Assembly (NCBI GenBank): GCA_003327435.1
Contig: QOQV01000009.1
Coordinates: 1-64,000, forward strand
From: Ignavibacteriota bacterium
GTDB lineage: Bacteria; Bacteroidota; Ignavibacteria; UBA10030; BY39
Length of the DNA: 64,000 nt
Direction: 5' to 3'
Below are positions 16,419-25,509 of the stretch, one piece after another. Position 1 is the first letter of the stretch, and every line of letters starts with the position of its first letter. Both the position numbers and the translations under genes were made by a program. Below the pieces are notes generated by a model. The model saw only the letters and a program-made list of their open reading frames with translations, ran no database searches and was not told where the DNA came from.

Positions 16419-17695
16419 GAGCATTCTGGAAAATATTTTATAATCTAATTGTTGTACCGGTATTCTTTGTTCTGATCTTAGTTTTAGCCATATTCAACCC
16501 AAAATATAGAACAGGAATTAAAGGCAGGAAAAATCTTTTCTCTCAATTGAAAATTAAATCTACGGCATTAGATAATAACTCAAAAAAAATTTGGTTTCAT
16601 GTTTCTTCCTTGGGAGAATTTGAGCAAGCTAAACCATTAATTGCGGAGTTAAAAAAATCAAATAAAAATTTAAATATTATTGTTTCCTTCTTTTCGCCTT
16701 CTGGTTATGAACCTTCAAAAAAGTATAAACTTGCAGATATTATTACATATTTTCCATTTGATAGTTATTGCAATGCAAGAAGGTTTATTTCAATTGTTAA
16801 ACCTAATGTAGCAATATTAATAAGATATGATTTGTGGCCCAACCATATCTGGGAATTAAAACGAAAGAATATTCCAATAATTATTGCAAATGCTACAATG
16901 CGTGCGAATACAGCACGACTTTATCCAGTAATCAAATCATTTCACAGAACTCTTTATAATGAGGTTGATTATATTGCTGCAATATCAGAGGAGGATAAAA
17001 AAGTTTTTGAACTTTTAAATCTGAAACACCCAGAAATTTCAGTTATGGGGGATACACGATATGATCAGGTGTATCAAAGATGCAACGAGTCAATGAAAAA
17101 ACATCTGATTGCGGAAAATGTAATAAAAGATAAGTTAATAATTGTAGCTGGTAGTACTTGGGAAGCGGATGAAAATATAATTATCGAAGCTTACAAAGAG
17201 ATCAAAAGAAAAATAAATAATCTATTAATGATTCTTGTTCCTCATGAACCAAATGATAGAAATATTGAGAGAATTGAATTGGAATTAAATGACAAAATTT
17301 CACATATTAGATTTTCTGAATTAAATGATTATTCAGGACAGGAAGTTATAATTGTTGATAGTATCGGAAACTTAATGACACTTTATAAATATGCAACTAT
17401 TGCATTTGTCGGTGGTAGCTTTAGAGGTGGAGTACATAATGTACTGGAACCTGCAGTTTATGGAATACCAGTTATTTTTGGTCCAAATTACTATAATTCT
17501 CAGGAAGCAATCAAGTTATTATCGGCAGGTGGAGCATTCACTTGTAAAGATGAAAAAGAATTTATAGAGCTATCTATAAAATTATTGAATGATAAAAATT
17601 CCAGAGATAAAGCTGGTTCAATAGCAAAGAATTTTGTTTTGAAATATACTGGAGCTACAGATAAATTTCTTTCATATATAAAAAAAGTTTTGTAA
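16415..17695 (+). CDS. waaA: 3-deoxy-D-manno-octulosonic acid (Kdo) transferase
   Basis: A 426-residue inner-membrane-anchored GT30 enzyme that transfers Kdo from CMP-Kdo to lipid A precursor. One N-terminal membrane helix (IFYNLIVVPVFFVLILVLAIF) is followed by WFHVSSLGEFEQAKPLI (about 60-76), containing the catalytic-base Glu of the SxGE motif, and the C-terminal half shows GSTWEADE, LVPHEPNDR and the nucleotide-binding FVGGSFRGGVHNVLEPAVYG. Length fits the family. It is coupled by ATGA to the GT9 gene and sits 12 bases before larC. Confidence 0.93.
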   Translation: MRAFWKIFYNLIVVPVFFVLILVLAIFNPKYRTGIKGRKNLFSQLKIKSTALDNNSKKIWFHVSSLGEFEQAKPLIAELKKSNKNLNIIVSFFSPSGYEPSKKYKLADIITYFPFDSYCNARRFISIVKPNVAILIRYDLWPNHIWELKRKNIPIIIANATMRANTARLYPVIKSFHRTLYNEVDYIAAISEEDKKVFELLNLKHPEISVMGDTRYDQVYQRCNESMKKHLIAENVIKDKLIIVAGSTWEADENIIIEAYKEIKRKINNLLMILVPHEPNDRNIERIELELNDKISHIRFSELNDYSGQEVIIVDSIGNLMTLYKYATIAFVGGSFRGGVHNVLEPAVYGIPVIFGPNYYNSQEAIKLLSAGGAFTCKDEKEFIELSIKLLNDKNSRDKAGSIAKNFVLKYTGATDKFLSYIKKVL

Positions 17696-17707
17696 ATTAG
17701 TTTTATT

Positions 17708-18874
17708 ATGAAAATAGCATACTTCGATACAATCGCTGGTATAAGCGGTGATATGACAATTGGTGCATTCCTGAGCGCAGGTGTACCAATTGATGTACTT
17801 AAATCGGAGCTTGGAAAAATAGCTTTGACTGGTTATGAAATTTCCCAGCATAGTGTAGAAAAAAATGGTATTTTTGCCACAAAATTTGATGTAAAAGTAA
17901 CAGTTGCAGAAACTAAACATCGGCACTTAAGTGACATAAAGCAGCTCATTGAAAGTTCTCGATTGTCGGATAGAATAAAAAAAATTTCCATTAAAATATT
18001 TGAAGAATTAGCACAGGCGGAAGCAATAGTCCATAATACATCCATAGAAAAAGTGCATTTTCATGAAGTTGGTGCGATTGATTCTATTATAGACATTGTT
18101 GGAACTGCAATTTGTATAAATTATCTGGAAATTGAGAAAATATTTACGACTCCTGTTAAATTGGGATCAGGCGGTTTTGTCCAAACTCAACATGGTAATT
18201 TGCCAATACCTACACCAGCGGTGGTTGAATTGTTAAAAGATTACCCAGTCGAATTAACTAATATAGAATTTGAACTTACAACCCCAACTGGAGCCGCAAT
18301 CATCAGAGCATTGTCTTCTGGCGTGCTTCAAAATGAAGAATTTAAGATTAACTCGATTGGCTATGGTGCTGGGAATTTTCAATTACCAATTCCAAACTTG
18401 CTCCGAATAATAATTGGAGATTTAGATTACAAGGTTTCTTATGAAGAACTTATTTTAGTGGAAACTAATATAGATGATATGAATCCGGAAATATACCCAT
18501 ATGTCGTTGAAAAGTTAATATCAATGGGTGCACATGATGCATATTTGATTCCAATTATTATGAAAAAAGGTAGGCCTGGAATTTTACTTTCTACATTAAT
18601 TTCTAAATCTTTACTTGATCAAATATCGAATTTCCTTTTTAAAGAGACAACAACTTTAGGTTTGAGAATTATTGAAGTTGATAGAAAAAAGATTTATAGA
18701 GAGTTGAAACTTATCGATACAAAGTTTGGGAAGGTTCAGGTCAAAGTTGTTGATATAAATGGTCAGGTGAGATACATACCTGAGTTTGAGGAATGCAGGC
18801 GAATTGCATCTGAAACAGGAATGCCATTAATTGAAATTTACAAACAAATTGAAAAAGAATTCAAAGGAAAATAA
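17708..18874 (+). CDS. larC: Nickel-pincer cofactor biosynthesis protein LarC
   Basis: LarC inserts nickel into the pyridinium-dithiocarboxylate cofactor of lactate racemase and related enzymes, in a CTP-dependent reaction. The 388-residue product starts with AYFDTIAGISGDMTIGAFL and has KVHFHEVGAIDSIIDIVGTA (about 115-134), then TTPTGAAIIRAL, NIDDMNPEIYPYVVEKL and the C-terminal ferredoxin-like half. In some species larC is split by a programmed frameshift; here it is one uninterrupted frame. LarA, LarB and LarE are not in the window, so the client racemase must be elsewhere. It follows waaA by 12 bases, probably on the same transcript. Confidence 0.9.
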   Translation: MKIAYFDTIAGISGDMTIGAFLSAGVPIDVLKSELGKIALTGYEISQHSVEKNGIFATKFDVKVTVAETKHRHLSDIKQLIESSRLSDRIKKISIKIFEELAQAEAIVHNTSIEKVHFHEVGAIDSIIDIVGTAICINYLEIEKIFTTPVKLGSGGFVQTQHGNLPIPTPAVVELLKDYPVELTNIEFELTTPTGAAIIRALSSGVLQNEEFKINSIGYGAGNFQLPIPNLLRIIIGDLDYKVSYEELILVETNIDDMNPEIYPYVVEKLISMGAHDAYLIPIIMKKGRPGILLSTLISKSLLDQISNFLFKETTTLGLRIIEVDRKKIYRELKLIDTKFGKVQVKVVDINGQVRYIPEFEECRRIASETGMPLIEIYKQIEKEFKGK

Positions 18875-18875
18875 A

Positions 18876-21800
18876 ATGAAAAAAGTATTTTTAACTTTGT
18901 TTATAATAAATACATTTCTTTGTGATTTAGCATTTAGCATCAGACCACCGAAGGAAGGTGTAAAGATAGATCAGCGATTGATAGAGGAATTTAAAATTAT
19001 TCAACAATCGTATTCTTCAGGTTATTGGGCAGAGAAAATGATCGAACGCTATAAACAAATGCAAGATGACCCTGAAATTTTAAAAAATAATTTAACAATC
19101 GATAGTATTTATGCCCCAACTCTATTAGGTTATTTCACTGATATATTGCCAACATATACAAAGGACCAATTCCAGGCACAATTATGGGATGGTCCAAATC
19201 CCTCTGGTACGATCACCGACTATTATAAAGAAATTTCTTATGGAAAGATGTATCTTTATGGAAATTGTGAGGGGTGGTATCCAGTACAGGGTCCAGTATC
19301 TGCATATAATCCTGGTAGTAGTTCTGGTGGGCCAAAGTTTACTTATGAACTTTTAGTTGCAAGCGATAATCAAGTTGACTACAGTAAATATGTAAGATAT
19401 ATTGATGCTCAAGGTAATGGACATGTTCCGTTTCTTATTGTTGTTCATACAGGTGGGGATGCCGCAGCAGGTGCACCGAATATATGGTCGCATCGTTGGG
19501 ATTTTAAAGTATATAGCGGTTCTGCCTTTGTAACAAATGATAAAATGCCTGATGGTAAATCTGTAATTGTGGATGGACCTTATGCAATACAACCTGAAAT
19601 GACTGGTAATCAAAATTCAGGTGGGGCAATAGAACCGATTGGAGTATTTGTACACGAACTGGGGCATATATTTAATTTACCAGATCTTTACGATGTTTCC
19701 GGACAGGGAGAAGGTTTAGGTGGATGGTGCCTGATGGCTTCAGGTAGTTATGGCGGCGATCAAAGGAATTCTCATAAACCTTCACATATGTCTGCCTGGT
19801 GCAAAATTAAATTAGGATGGGTTTCTCCAGTCAATGTTACTACAACTTTTGACGATTTTGCCGTCTTGCCTGTTGAAAACAACCCGATTGTTTACCGCCT
19901 CTGGAAAAATGGAATACAAGGTAGTCAGTACTTTTTAATTGAAAACAGACAAAAAATTGGTTTTGATGTTTCACTAATTGAAAGTGGATTACTAATTTAT
20001 CATGTTGACGATCAAATAAATTCGCAAAATAATCCAGATCATTATAAGGTAGATTTGGAACAGGCGGATGGAATCAGACATTTGAATTTAGGATCCAACC
20101 GGGGTGATGCTGGGGATCCTTTCCCTGGATTCGGTGGAGCAAATAATCCTAATACGACTTTCGATGGTTATTCAACACCCAATAGCAGAGATTATAATAA
20201 TTTGTTAACTGGTATAAATATTAACTCAATCAGAAAAATAGATACATTAATAATGTTAAATATGACTATTTGGGATACAAGTATTGTTGCATCTGCTTTT
20301 GACGATGTGACCCCACAAGTGTTAAAGGATTCTTCAGAGAATTACGGCGTGGCAATTTTTGATTTTAATAACGATGGCTTGGAAGATATTTATGTGGCAA
20401 GCAAATCTACGAATAAATTTTATATAAATAATGGTGGCGTAAGTTTTACAGAATCCGCTTTCTCAGCAGGTATAGCTGATGTTGATCAAAACAGAGCAGC
20501 AGTCGTTGCTGATATTGATAATGATAATTTTGAAGATTTACTTATCACTACCTATAATCCATTGCCATTATTAAGAAGAAAGAATAAACTTTATAGAAAT
20601 AACTCCGATGGAACTTTTACTCTTCTAACTTCAAGTCCTGTTTATTATGATGATCGTTCAATGGGTGCAAATTTTGTTGATTACAATAATGATGGTATAA
20701 TTGATATATTTATTCTTTCAGAATTAAATACAAAAAAAGCCAGCCTTTTTAAAAACCTTGGAAGTGGTATTTATTCTCTCGATACGACTTCAGGTCTGGA
20801 CTATCAGGGTAAAGCTTCAATGGCAATATGGGGTGATATTAATAACGATGGTTATATGGATGTCTACATACTTACAAGAGATGAACTATCAGCTTGTGAA
20901 CTGTATAAGAATAATGGAGATGGGACTTTCAGTAATATTACAACGATAGCTGGGGTAGAAAATATGAATTATGCTTTGGGTGCTGCATTTGGTGACATTA
21001 ATAATGATGGATATCTGGATATTTTTGTTTGTAATGAAAATGCTCCAAATAGATTATATAAGAATAATCAAAATGAAACTTTTACTGATATTGCAACAAT
21101 TGCTGGTGTTGCTGATATTGGTATCAACTATTCGCCGGTTTTTTTAGATTATGATCTGGATGGTTATCTTGATATTTATGTTACCAGAGCTGGTCCAAAT
21201 AGATTGTTTCGAAATAACGGAAATGAGACCTTTATTGAGATTGCAGGTAGAATGAATATATCAAATAGAGCACTTAACAAAGGTGCTGCTATTTTAGATG
21301 TAAATAATGATGGATTGCCAGATATTTTTGTTGCATCTGGAAGTACAACATCTTCAAATTTACTATATCAACACACTACTACCAATAAAAAATGGGTAAA
21401 GGTATCCCTAAAAGGTAATCCATCAAATCGTAGCGCAATAGGTGCAAGAATTAATTGCTATACAGGTGGAAATCTACAAATAAGAGAAATAAATGGTGGT
21501 TCGGGATACTTATCTCAAAACAGCAAAACACAATTTTTCGGATTCCAGGATTATGAATTTATAGATTCAATGAGTATAAGGTTTCCATCTGGAAACACTT
21601 TTAAATTTTATAACCTGAGCACTAATAAACATTATAGTTTTATTGAAAACGAACTTTCAGCTGAAGAAATATCTTCTATTCCCCAAAAGTACACTTTGTA
21701 TCAAAATTATCCCAACCCATTTAATTCTAATACAATAATCACATTTGATGTTCCTAATAGTGAAAGGGTTATTTTAACGGTTTTTAATGTTCTTGGTCAG

Positions 21801-21947
21801 GAAGTTTCTAAACTGGTAAATTCTGAATTAAAAGCGGGAAATTATAAAATTGAGTTTGATGCAGCCAATTTGCCAACGGGCGTTTATTTTTACAGATTGA
21901 CAACTCAAAACTTCAGCTATGTTAGAAAAATGCTTTTAGTTAGGTAG
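18876..21947 (+). CDS. Secreted M6-like metallopeptidase with VCBS repeats and T9SS sorting domain
   Basis: The start is ATG 18876, where a signal peptide opens (MKKVFLTLFIINTFLCDLAF); upstream extension to 18831 runs inside larC. The 1023-residue protein has, in order: an immune-inhibitor-A-like (M6) peptidase at about 80-470 with the zinc motif HELGHIFNLPDLYD (His260, Glu261, His264) and GGWCLMASGSYGG; a series of FG-GAP/VCBS calcium-type repeats at about 480-850 (DFNNDGLEDIYVAS, DINNDGYLDIFVCNENAPN); an ASPIC/UnbV-like module at about 870-935 (GNPSNRSAIGARINCY); and a type A T9SS sorting domain at the end (YPNPFNSNTIITFDV, then GVYFYRL). It should be exported by T9SS and tethered or released outside. 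It begins 1 base after the larC stop. Confidence 0.88.
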   Translation: MKKVFLTLFIINTFLCDLAFSIRPPKEGVKIDQRLIEEFKIIQQSYSSGYWAEKMIERYKQMQDDPEILKNNLTIDSIYAPTLLGYFTDILPTYTKDQFQAQLWDGPNPSGTITDYYKEISYGKMYLYGNCEGWYPVQGPVSAYNPGSSSGGPKFTYELLVASDNQVDYSKYVRYIDAQGNGHVPFLIVVHTGGDAAAGAPNIWSHRWDFKVYSGSAFVTNDKMPDGKSVIVDGPYAIQPEMTGNQNSGGAIEPIGVFVHELGHIFNLPDLYDVSGQGEGLGGWCLMASGSYGGDQRNSHKPSHMSAWCKIKLGWVSPVNVTTTFDDFAVLPVENNPIVYRLWKNGIQGSQYFLIENRQKIGFDVSLIESGLLIYHVDDQINSQNNPDHYKVDLEQADGIRHLNLGSNRGDAGDPFPGFGGANNPNTTFDGYSTPNSRDYNNLLTGININSIRKIDTLIMLNMTIWDTSIVASAFDDVTPQVLKDSSENYGVAIFDFNNDGLEDIYVASKSTNKFYINNGGVSFTESAFSAGIADVDQNRAAVVADIDNDNFEDLLITTYNPLPLLRRKNKLYRNNSDGTFTLLTSSPVYYDDRSMGANFVDYNNDGIIDIFILSELNTKKASLFKNLGSGIYSLDTTSGLDYQGKASMAIWGDINNDGYMDVYILTRDELSACELYKNNGDGTFSNITTIAGVENMNYALGAAFGDINNDGYLDIFVCNENAPNRLYKNNQNETFTDIATIAGVADIGINYSPVFLDYDLDGYLDIYVTRAGPNRLFRNNGNETFIEIAGRMNISNRALNKGAAILDVNNDGLPDIFVASGSTTSSNLLYQHTTTNKKWVKVSLKGNPSNRSAIGARINCYTGGNLQIREINGGSGYLSQNSKTQFFGFQDYEFIDSMSIRFPSGNTFKFYNLSTNKHYSFIENELSAEEISSIPQKYTLYQNYPNPFNSNTIITFDVPNSERVILTVFNVLGQEVSKLVNSELKAGNYKIEFDAANLPTGVYFYRLTTQNFSYVRKMLLVR

Positions 21948-21951
21948 GATA

Positions 21952-21970
21952 TTTACCTATTCAGGGTAAA
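21952..21970 (+). terminator. Weak hairpin between convergent genes
   Basis: TTTACC (21952-21957) pairs with GGTAAA (21965-21970), followed by CAAATTTTT. The 6-base-pair stem is short, but the position between the convergent peptidase and anmK stops suits a terminator. Confidence 0.35.
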
Positions 21971-23142
21971 CAAATTTTTCCTAATATAGTTTTTTTATTG
22001 GCACCTGTTGCTCCAGGAATATTACCTGTGTTACTATTAATGGTTTCGTTCGCAAGAAATGCAAAACATATTGCCTCCTTTGCATCCGAAGAATATCCAA
22101 GGGATTCCAATTTTTTTATAGCAACTGGTCTAAAATAATTCTGAAGAGAATTGATAAGATAGTTATTGTGAATTCCACCACCACTTACTATAATTTCATC
22201 CAATATAACTGTGCTTTTGATAAAATTTTCATAAGAGTTGTATATAGATTTTGCCACGAATTCTGTAAATGTTGTAAGGATATCTTCTTTAGATGTATTT
22301 TTGTATTTGGATAAAATCTCTTTTATAAAATTTTCACCAAATATTTCACGTCCACAGGATTTGGGTGGTTTTTTTCTTAGATATTTATGATGCATTAAAT
22401 AATTCAACAGGTTATAGTTTATTTCACCACTTGCTGCGATTTTTCCATTTTTGTCGTATTGGAGTTTGAAAAATTTTCTTGCCATATAATCAAGCATCAT
22501 ATTTCCTGGACCTGTATCGAAGGCAAATATGTTCTCAATAGTTGCATTCTTTGGGATTATTGTAATGTTAGTAATACCACCAATATTTAACACCCCTCTA
22601 TTTTTATTCTTTGATTTAAAAAATACAAAGTCGAAATACGGTACTAATGGTGCACCTGTACCTCCAACTGCAATGTCCGCTATTCGAAAATCTCCAACAG
22701 TAGTAATACCAGTAAGTTTTGCAATTACTGAGGGATCCGCAATTTGCATTGTGGCGAAAATACTTTTTCCAAACAATTTCGATTTTTTGGGAGAGTGAAA
22801 TATTGTTTGCCCATGTGATCCTATTAAATCTACATTGCTGATCGTAATATTGTACCTTTTACAGGTTTTAATTATTGCATCTGCAAAATATTTTCCAAGT
22901 AAAAAATTTAATTTTGCAATCTCATCTAATCTGGCTGTAGCAGGGTCAGAATTTTTTAATATAAACTGTTTGAGTTTGGATGGGTATTTGTGACAATCAA
23001 AAGCAATCTGTTTAATTTTTGTTCTAAAACCATTATTGGATATTTCCACAATAGCTGTATCAACACCATCAACAGAGGTACCCGACATTAATCCGACTAC
23101 AATTTTTTTCTTCTTTTTTCTGAGTTTCTCAAGTTGTACCAT
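21961..23142 (-). CDS. anmK: Anhydro-N-acetylmuramic acid kinase
   Basis: AnmK phosphorylates and hydrolyses 1,6-anhydro-MurNAc from peptidoglycan turnover, giving MurNAc-6-phosphate. The 393-residue protein has the ASKHA-fold signature VVGLMSGTSVDGVDTAIVEI near the N-terminus, IGSHGQTIFHSP (about 112-123), GGTGAPLVPYFDFVFF, NIGGITNIT and AFDTGPGNMMLDYMAR, all characteristic of AnmK. Length matches. It is divergent from the BaiN-type gene by 35 bases, with its own terminator region shared with the convergent peptidase. Together with the amidase at 12272 it suggests active muropeptide recycling. Confidence 0.93.
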   Translation of the reverse strand: MVQLEKLRKKKKKIVVGLMSGTSVDGVDTAIVEISNNGFRTKIKQIAFDCHKYPSKLKQFILKNSDPATARLDEIAKLNFLLGKYFADAIIKTCKRYNITISNVDLIGSHGQTIFHSPKKSKLFGKSIFATMQIADPSVIAKLTGITTVGDFRIADIAVGGTGAPLVPYFDFVFFKSKNKNRGVLNIGGITNITIIPKNATIENIFAFDTGPGNMMLDYMARKFFKLQYDKNGKIAASGEINYNLLNYLMHHKYLRKKPPKSCGREIFGENFIKEILSKYKNTSKEDILTTFTEFVAKSIYNSYENFIKSTVILDEIIVSGGGIHNNYLINSLQNYFRPVAIKKLESLGYSSDAKEAICFAFLANETINSNTGNIPGATGANKKTILGKICLP

Positions 23143-23177
23143 TTTTTAGTAAAATTTTTATTTAATATATTAAACCA

Positions 23178-24449
23178 ATGAACAATTTCAAACATAGCGA
23201 AGTTATCGTGATTGGTGGAGGTGCAGCTGGAATTATAGCTGCCTGGCGTGCTGCGTCTCTTGGTGTCGATACACTATTAATTGAGAAGAACAACACGTTA
23301 GGTAGAAAATTACTTATTTCTGGCTCTGGCAAATGTAATATCACACACTCAGGGACTGTTGAGGAGCTCTTGAAGGGTTTTCCAAAAAATGAAGCAAATT
23401 TTTTAAAGTATTCATTTTATAGATTCAGTAATTCAGACATTTTAAATTTGTTGAATTCATATGGATTAAAAACATTTGTCCGTGAAGATGGTAAAGTATT
23501 TCCTGTATCACAGCGAGCTCGTGATGTTTTAAATGTATTTATGAAATTGTTGAGAGAAAATAATGGCAAAATATTATTAAATAGTACTGTTATCGATTTG
23601 CAGATGCATAGAGATTATTTTTTTAAAGTGATAACTGGAAGCAATCAGATTGAATCTAAATGTATTATAATTGCAACAGGTGGAGTTTCATATCCACATA
23701 CAGGTTCAACGGGAGATGGATACTTATTTGCTCAAAAACTCGGTCATAATATAATTGAAATTAAGCCAGCCCTTGCTCCTGTTGAAGTGTTCCCAGAGTT
23801 TCCCGAAGTTTGGAAAGGCATTGCATTGAGAAACGGATTGTTAAAATGTTATCTTGATGGAAACAAGTTAATTGAAGAAAGCGGAGATGTGTTGTTTACG
23901 CATCGTGGTTTATCAGGACCGGCGATACTCGAAATAAGTAGATATGCAGCAGAGAATATTAAAAAAGGTAATTTATATTTGTATTATGATTTGTTTCCTT
24001 TTAAATCAGCGGAAGAATTTGATATTGAGCTTACCGAAAATTTTGTTAATAATTCAAATAAAGAAGTTGAGAATGTTCTCAAGATTTATTTGCCTAACAG
24101 AATAATTAAGCACTTTTTAAATAGAGTTGGAATTGAAGAGTCGAAACGCTGTAATCAGGTGAGCAAGCAAGAAAGAAAAAAGATTCTAGATTTAATAAAG
24201 AATATGCCCCTTGGGAAAATAGTTTCTATCGATATAAAAAGTGGGGAGGTAACAGCCGGTGGTGTATCGTTGAAAGAAGTCAATAGCAGAACTATGGAAT
24301 CAAAAAAAATAAAAGGCATTTACTTCTGTGGAGAAGTATTGGACATAGCTGGTAGGATTGGAGGATATAATTTACAGGCAGCTTATTCAACTGGATATGT
24401 AGCTGGAGAAAATGCTGCTGAAATTATTAAATCCCGGCTTATGAGGTAA
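23178..24449 (+). CDS. BaiN/HI0933-type FAD-dependent oxidoreductase
   Basis: A 423-residue flavoprotein. The dinucleotide-binding motif VIGGGAAGIIAAWRAA is at residues 11-26, followed by LLISGSGKCNITHSG (about 49-63), a hallmark of the HI0933/BaiN (YhiN) family, then the ATGGVSYPHTGSTGDGY segment, FTHRGLSGPAILEIS, and the C-terminal GEVLDIAGRIGGYNLQAAYSTG FAD closure. The family's physiological reaction is not well defined. Its stop codon lies in the loop of a terminator hairpin shared with the convergent cold-shock gene. Confidence 0.85.
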   Translation: MNNFKHSEVIVIGGGAAGIIAAWRAASLGVDTLLIEKNNTLGRKLLISGSGKCNITHSGTVEELLKGFPKNEANFLKYSFYRFSNSDILNLLNSYGLKTFVREDGKVFPVSQRARDVLNVFMKLLRENNGKILLNSTVIDLQMHRDYFFKVITGSNQIESKCIIIATGGVSYPHTGSTGDGYLFAQKLGHNIIEIKPALAPVEVFPEFPEVWKGIALRNGLLKCYLDGNKLIEESGDVLFTHRGLSGPAILEISRYAAENIKKGNLYLYYDLFPFKSAEEFDIELTENFVNNSNKEVENVLKIYLPNRIIKHFLNRVGIEESKRCNQVSKQERKKILDLIKNMPLGKIVSIDIKSGEVTAGGVSLKEVNSRTMESKKIKGIYFCGEVLDIAGRIGGYNLQAAYSTGYVAGENAAEIIKSRLMR

Positions 24450-24461
24450 GGCCGGGATTTA
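24428..24461. terminator. Bidirectional terminator between convergent genes
   Basis: TAAATCCCGGC (24428-24438) and GCCGGGATTTA (24451-24461) form a perfect 11-base-pair stem. The TAA of the flavoprotein gene (24447-24449) lies in the loop. Downstream of the stem is an A-rich run on the plus strand and a T-rich run on the minus strand, so it fits best as the terminator of the cold-shock gene and perhaps of both. Confidence 0.7.
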
Positions 24462-24478
24462 AAAAGTGTTAACAAGTA

Positions 24479-24679
24479 CTATATTTTCTTTACCTTTGTA
24501 GCTTGTAAACCTTTTGGAGTTTGTTCAACTTCGAATTGTACTGAATCGCCTTGTTTAAGAGATTTGTAACCGTCGCCAACTATTGAACGGTAGTGAACAA
24601 ATACATCTTCACCTGATTCTCTTGTAAGAAAGCCAAAACCTTTTGTGTTGTTGAACCACTTTACTTTACCGGTTTCCAT
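24479..24679 (-). CDS. Cold-shock protein (CspA family)
   Basis: A 66-residue single-stranded nucleic-acid-binding protein with the cold-shock fold. The RNP1 motif reads KGFGFLTRE (13-21) and RNP2 reads DVFVHYRSI (25-33); GKVKWFNNTKGFG opens the domain. RNA chaperones of this type melt secondary structure in mRNA after temperature drop. The gene has a long untranslated leader with its own promoter about 200 bases upstream, which is typical of cold-inducible csp genes. Whether it is cold-induced is not shown by sequence. Confidence 0.95.
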   Translation of the reverse strand: METGKVKWFNNTKGFGFLTRESGEDVFVHYRSIVGDGYKSLKQGDSVQFEVEQTPKGLQATKVKKI

Positions 24680-24875
24680 AAAAATTAAACCTTAAATTTG
24701 TTAATAATAGCTGTACGCCAGTTTGAGCTTTGAAACGAAAACCAAATACAGCAGAAAATCATCTGGAATTCCGTTTTGGCTGCCTTGTCTGACGAACCAG
24801 CTATTTTATAAAGTGGTTCGTACAAATAAAGCAAACTTCGTAAAAAGCACAAATAACGGTGTACTGTTAATTGTA
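24680..24875 (-). promoter_or_regulatory. Long 5' leader of the cold-shock mRNA
   Basis: About 195 bases lie between the predicted start site and the ATG. The leader contains the perfect stem ACGAACCA (24792-24799) / TGGTTCGT (24814-24821), with a 14-base loop. Long structured leaders that switch fold with temperature are known for cspA-type mRNAs; a similar role here is inferred. A 77-codon ORF on this strand covers the promoter itself and is unlikely to be real. Confidence 0.5.
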
Positions 24876-24878
24876 ATA

Positions 24879-24910
24879 CAAAGATAAGAGAATATTTATT
24901 TAAAGTCAAA
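24879..24910 (-). promoter_or_regulatory. Bacteroidota-type promoter of the cold-shock gene
   Basis: On the minus strand TTTG (24910-24907) is followed after 20 bases by TATCTTTG (24886-24879), an exact match to the TTTG / TAnnTTTG pattern read by the primary sigma factor of Bacteroidota. It is the clearest promoter in the window. Confidence 0.7.
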
Positions 24911-24921
24911 TTATCCAATAA

Positions 24922-25506
24922 TTACTTGTTTGTGTACGAAATTTTAAGGTTTAACCAATTAAATATTATTTCAAATCCAACTTTTGTCAGGATAGATTCT
25001 GGATGGAATTGAACTCCCTCAACATTATAATATTTATGCCTGATTCCCATAATTTCACCCAATTCTGTCCTACTTGTGATCTCCAGTTCTTCTGGAAGAG
25101 ATGCTGCATCAACAATTAGCGAGTGATACCTTGCTGCTAAGAAAGGATTTTCTATGTTTCTATAAATTGTCTTTGAATCATGGAAAATCCAGGAGGCTTT
25201 TCCATGAAAAATATTTTCAGAATGCACAACTCTGCCACCAAAAGCAACAGCAATTGCTTGATGACCTAAACAAACACCAAGTATGGGAATTGAATTGAAA
25301 AACGCCTTTATTAACCTCACACATATTCCAGCATCTTCTGGTTTACCTGGACCTGGCGATAGCAAGATATGTGTAGGTTTAAGTTTCTCAATTTCGCCTA
25401 TACTAATTTTATTGTTTCTAAATACAATCACATCCGGCGTTATTGTTTTTAGTAAGTTAACCAGATTATAAGTAAAAGAATCGTAATTGTCTATAACTAA
25501 TATCAT
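24922..25506 (-). CDS. Glutamine amidotransferase of anthranilate / aminodeoxychorismate synthase
   Basis: A 194-residue class I glutaminase (TrpG/PabA type) that releases ammonia from glutamine for tryptophan or folate synthesis. DNYDSFTYNLVNLL opens the protein, the oxyanion segment is LLSPGPGKPEDAG, the nucleophile is Cys79 in GVCLGHQ, and the other triad members are His168 and Glu170 in VQFHPESI. The synthase component I partner is not in the window, so TrpG and PabA cannot be told apart, and one subunit may serve both. Its start lies 3 bases after the uvrA stop, so it is cotranscribed with uvrA. Confidence 0.9.
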   Translation of the reverse strand: MILVIDNYDSFTYNLVNLLKTITPDVIVFRNNKISIGEIEKLKPTHILLSPGPGKPEDAGICVRLIKAFFNSIPILGVCLGHQAIAVAFGGRVVHSENIFHGKASWIFHDSKTIYRNIENPFLAARYHSLIVDAASLPEELEITSRTELGEIMGIRHKYYNVEGVQFHPESILTKVGFEIIFNWLNLKISYTNK

Positions 25507-25509
25507 GAA

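Noticed and set aside
24685-24918. Minus-strand ORF of 77 codons before the cold-shock gene
   Set aside because: It contains the predicted promoter and leader of the cold-shock mRNA and has no recognisable motif.
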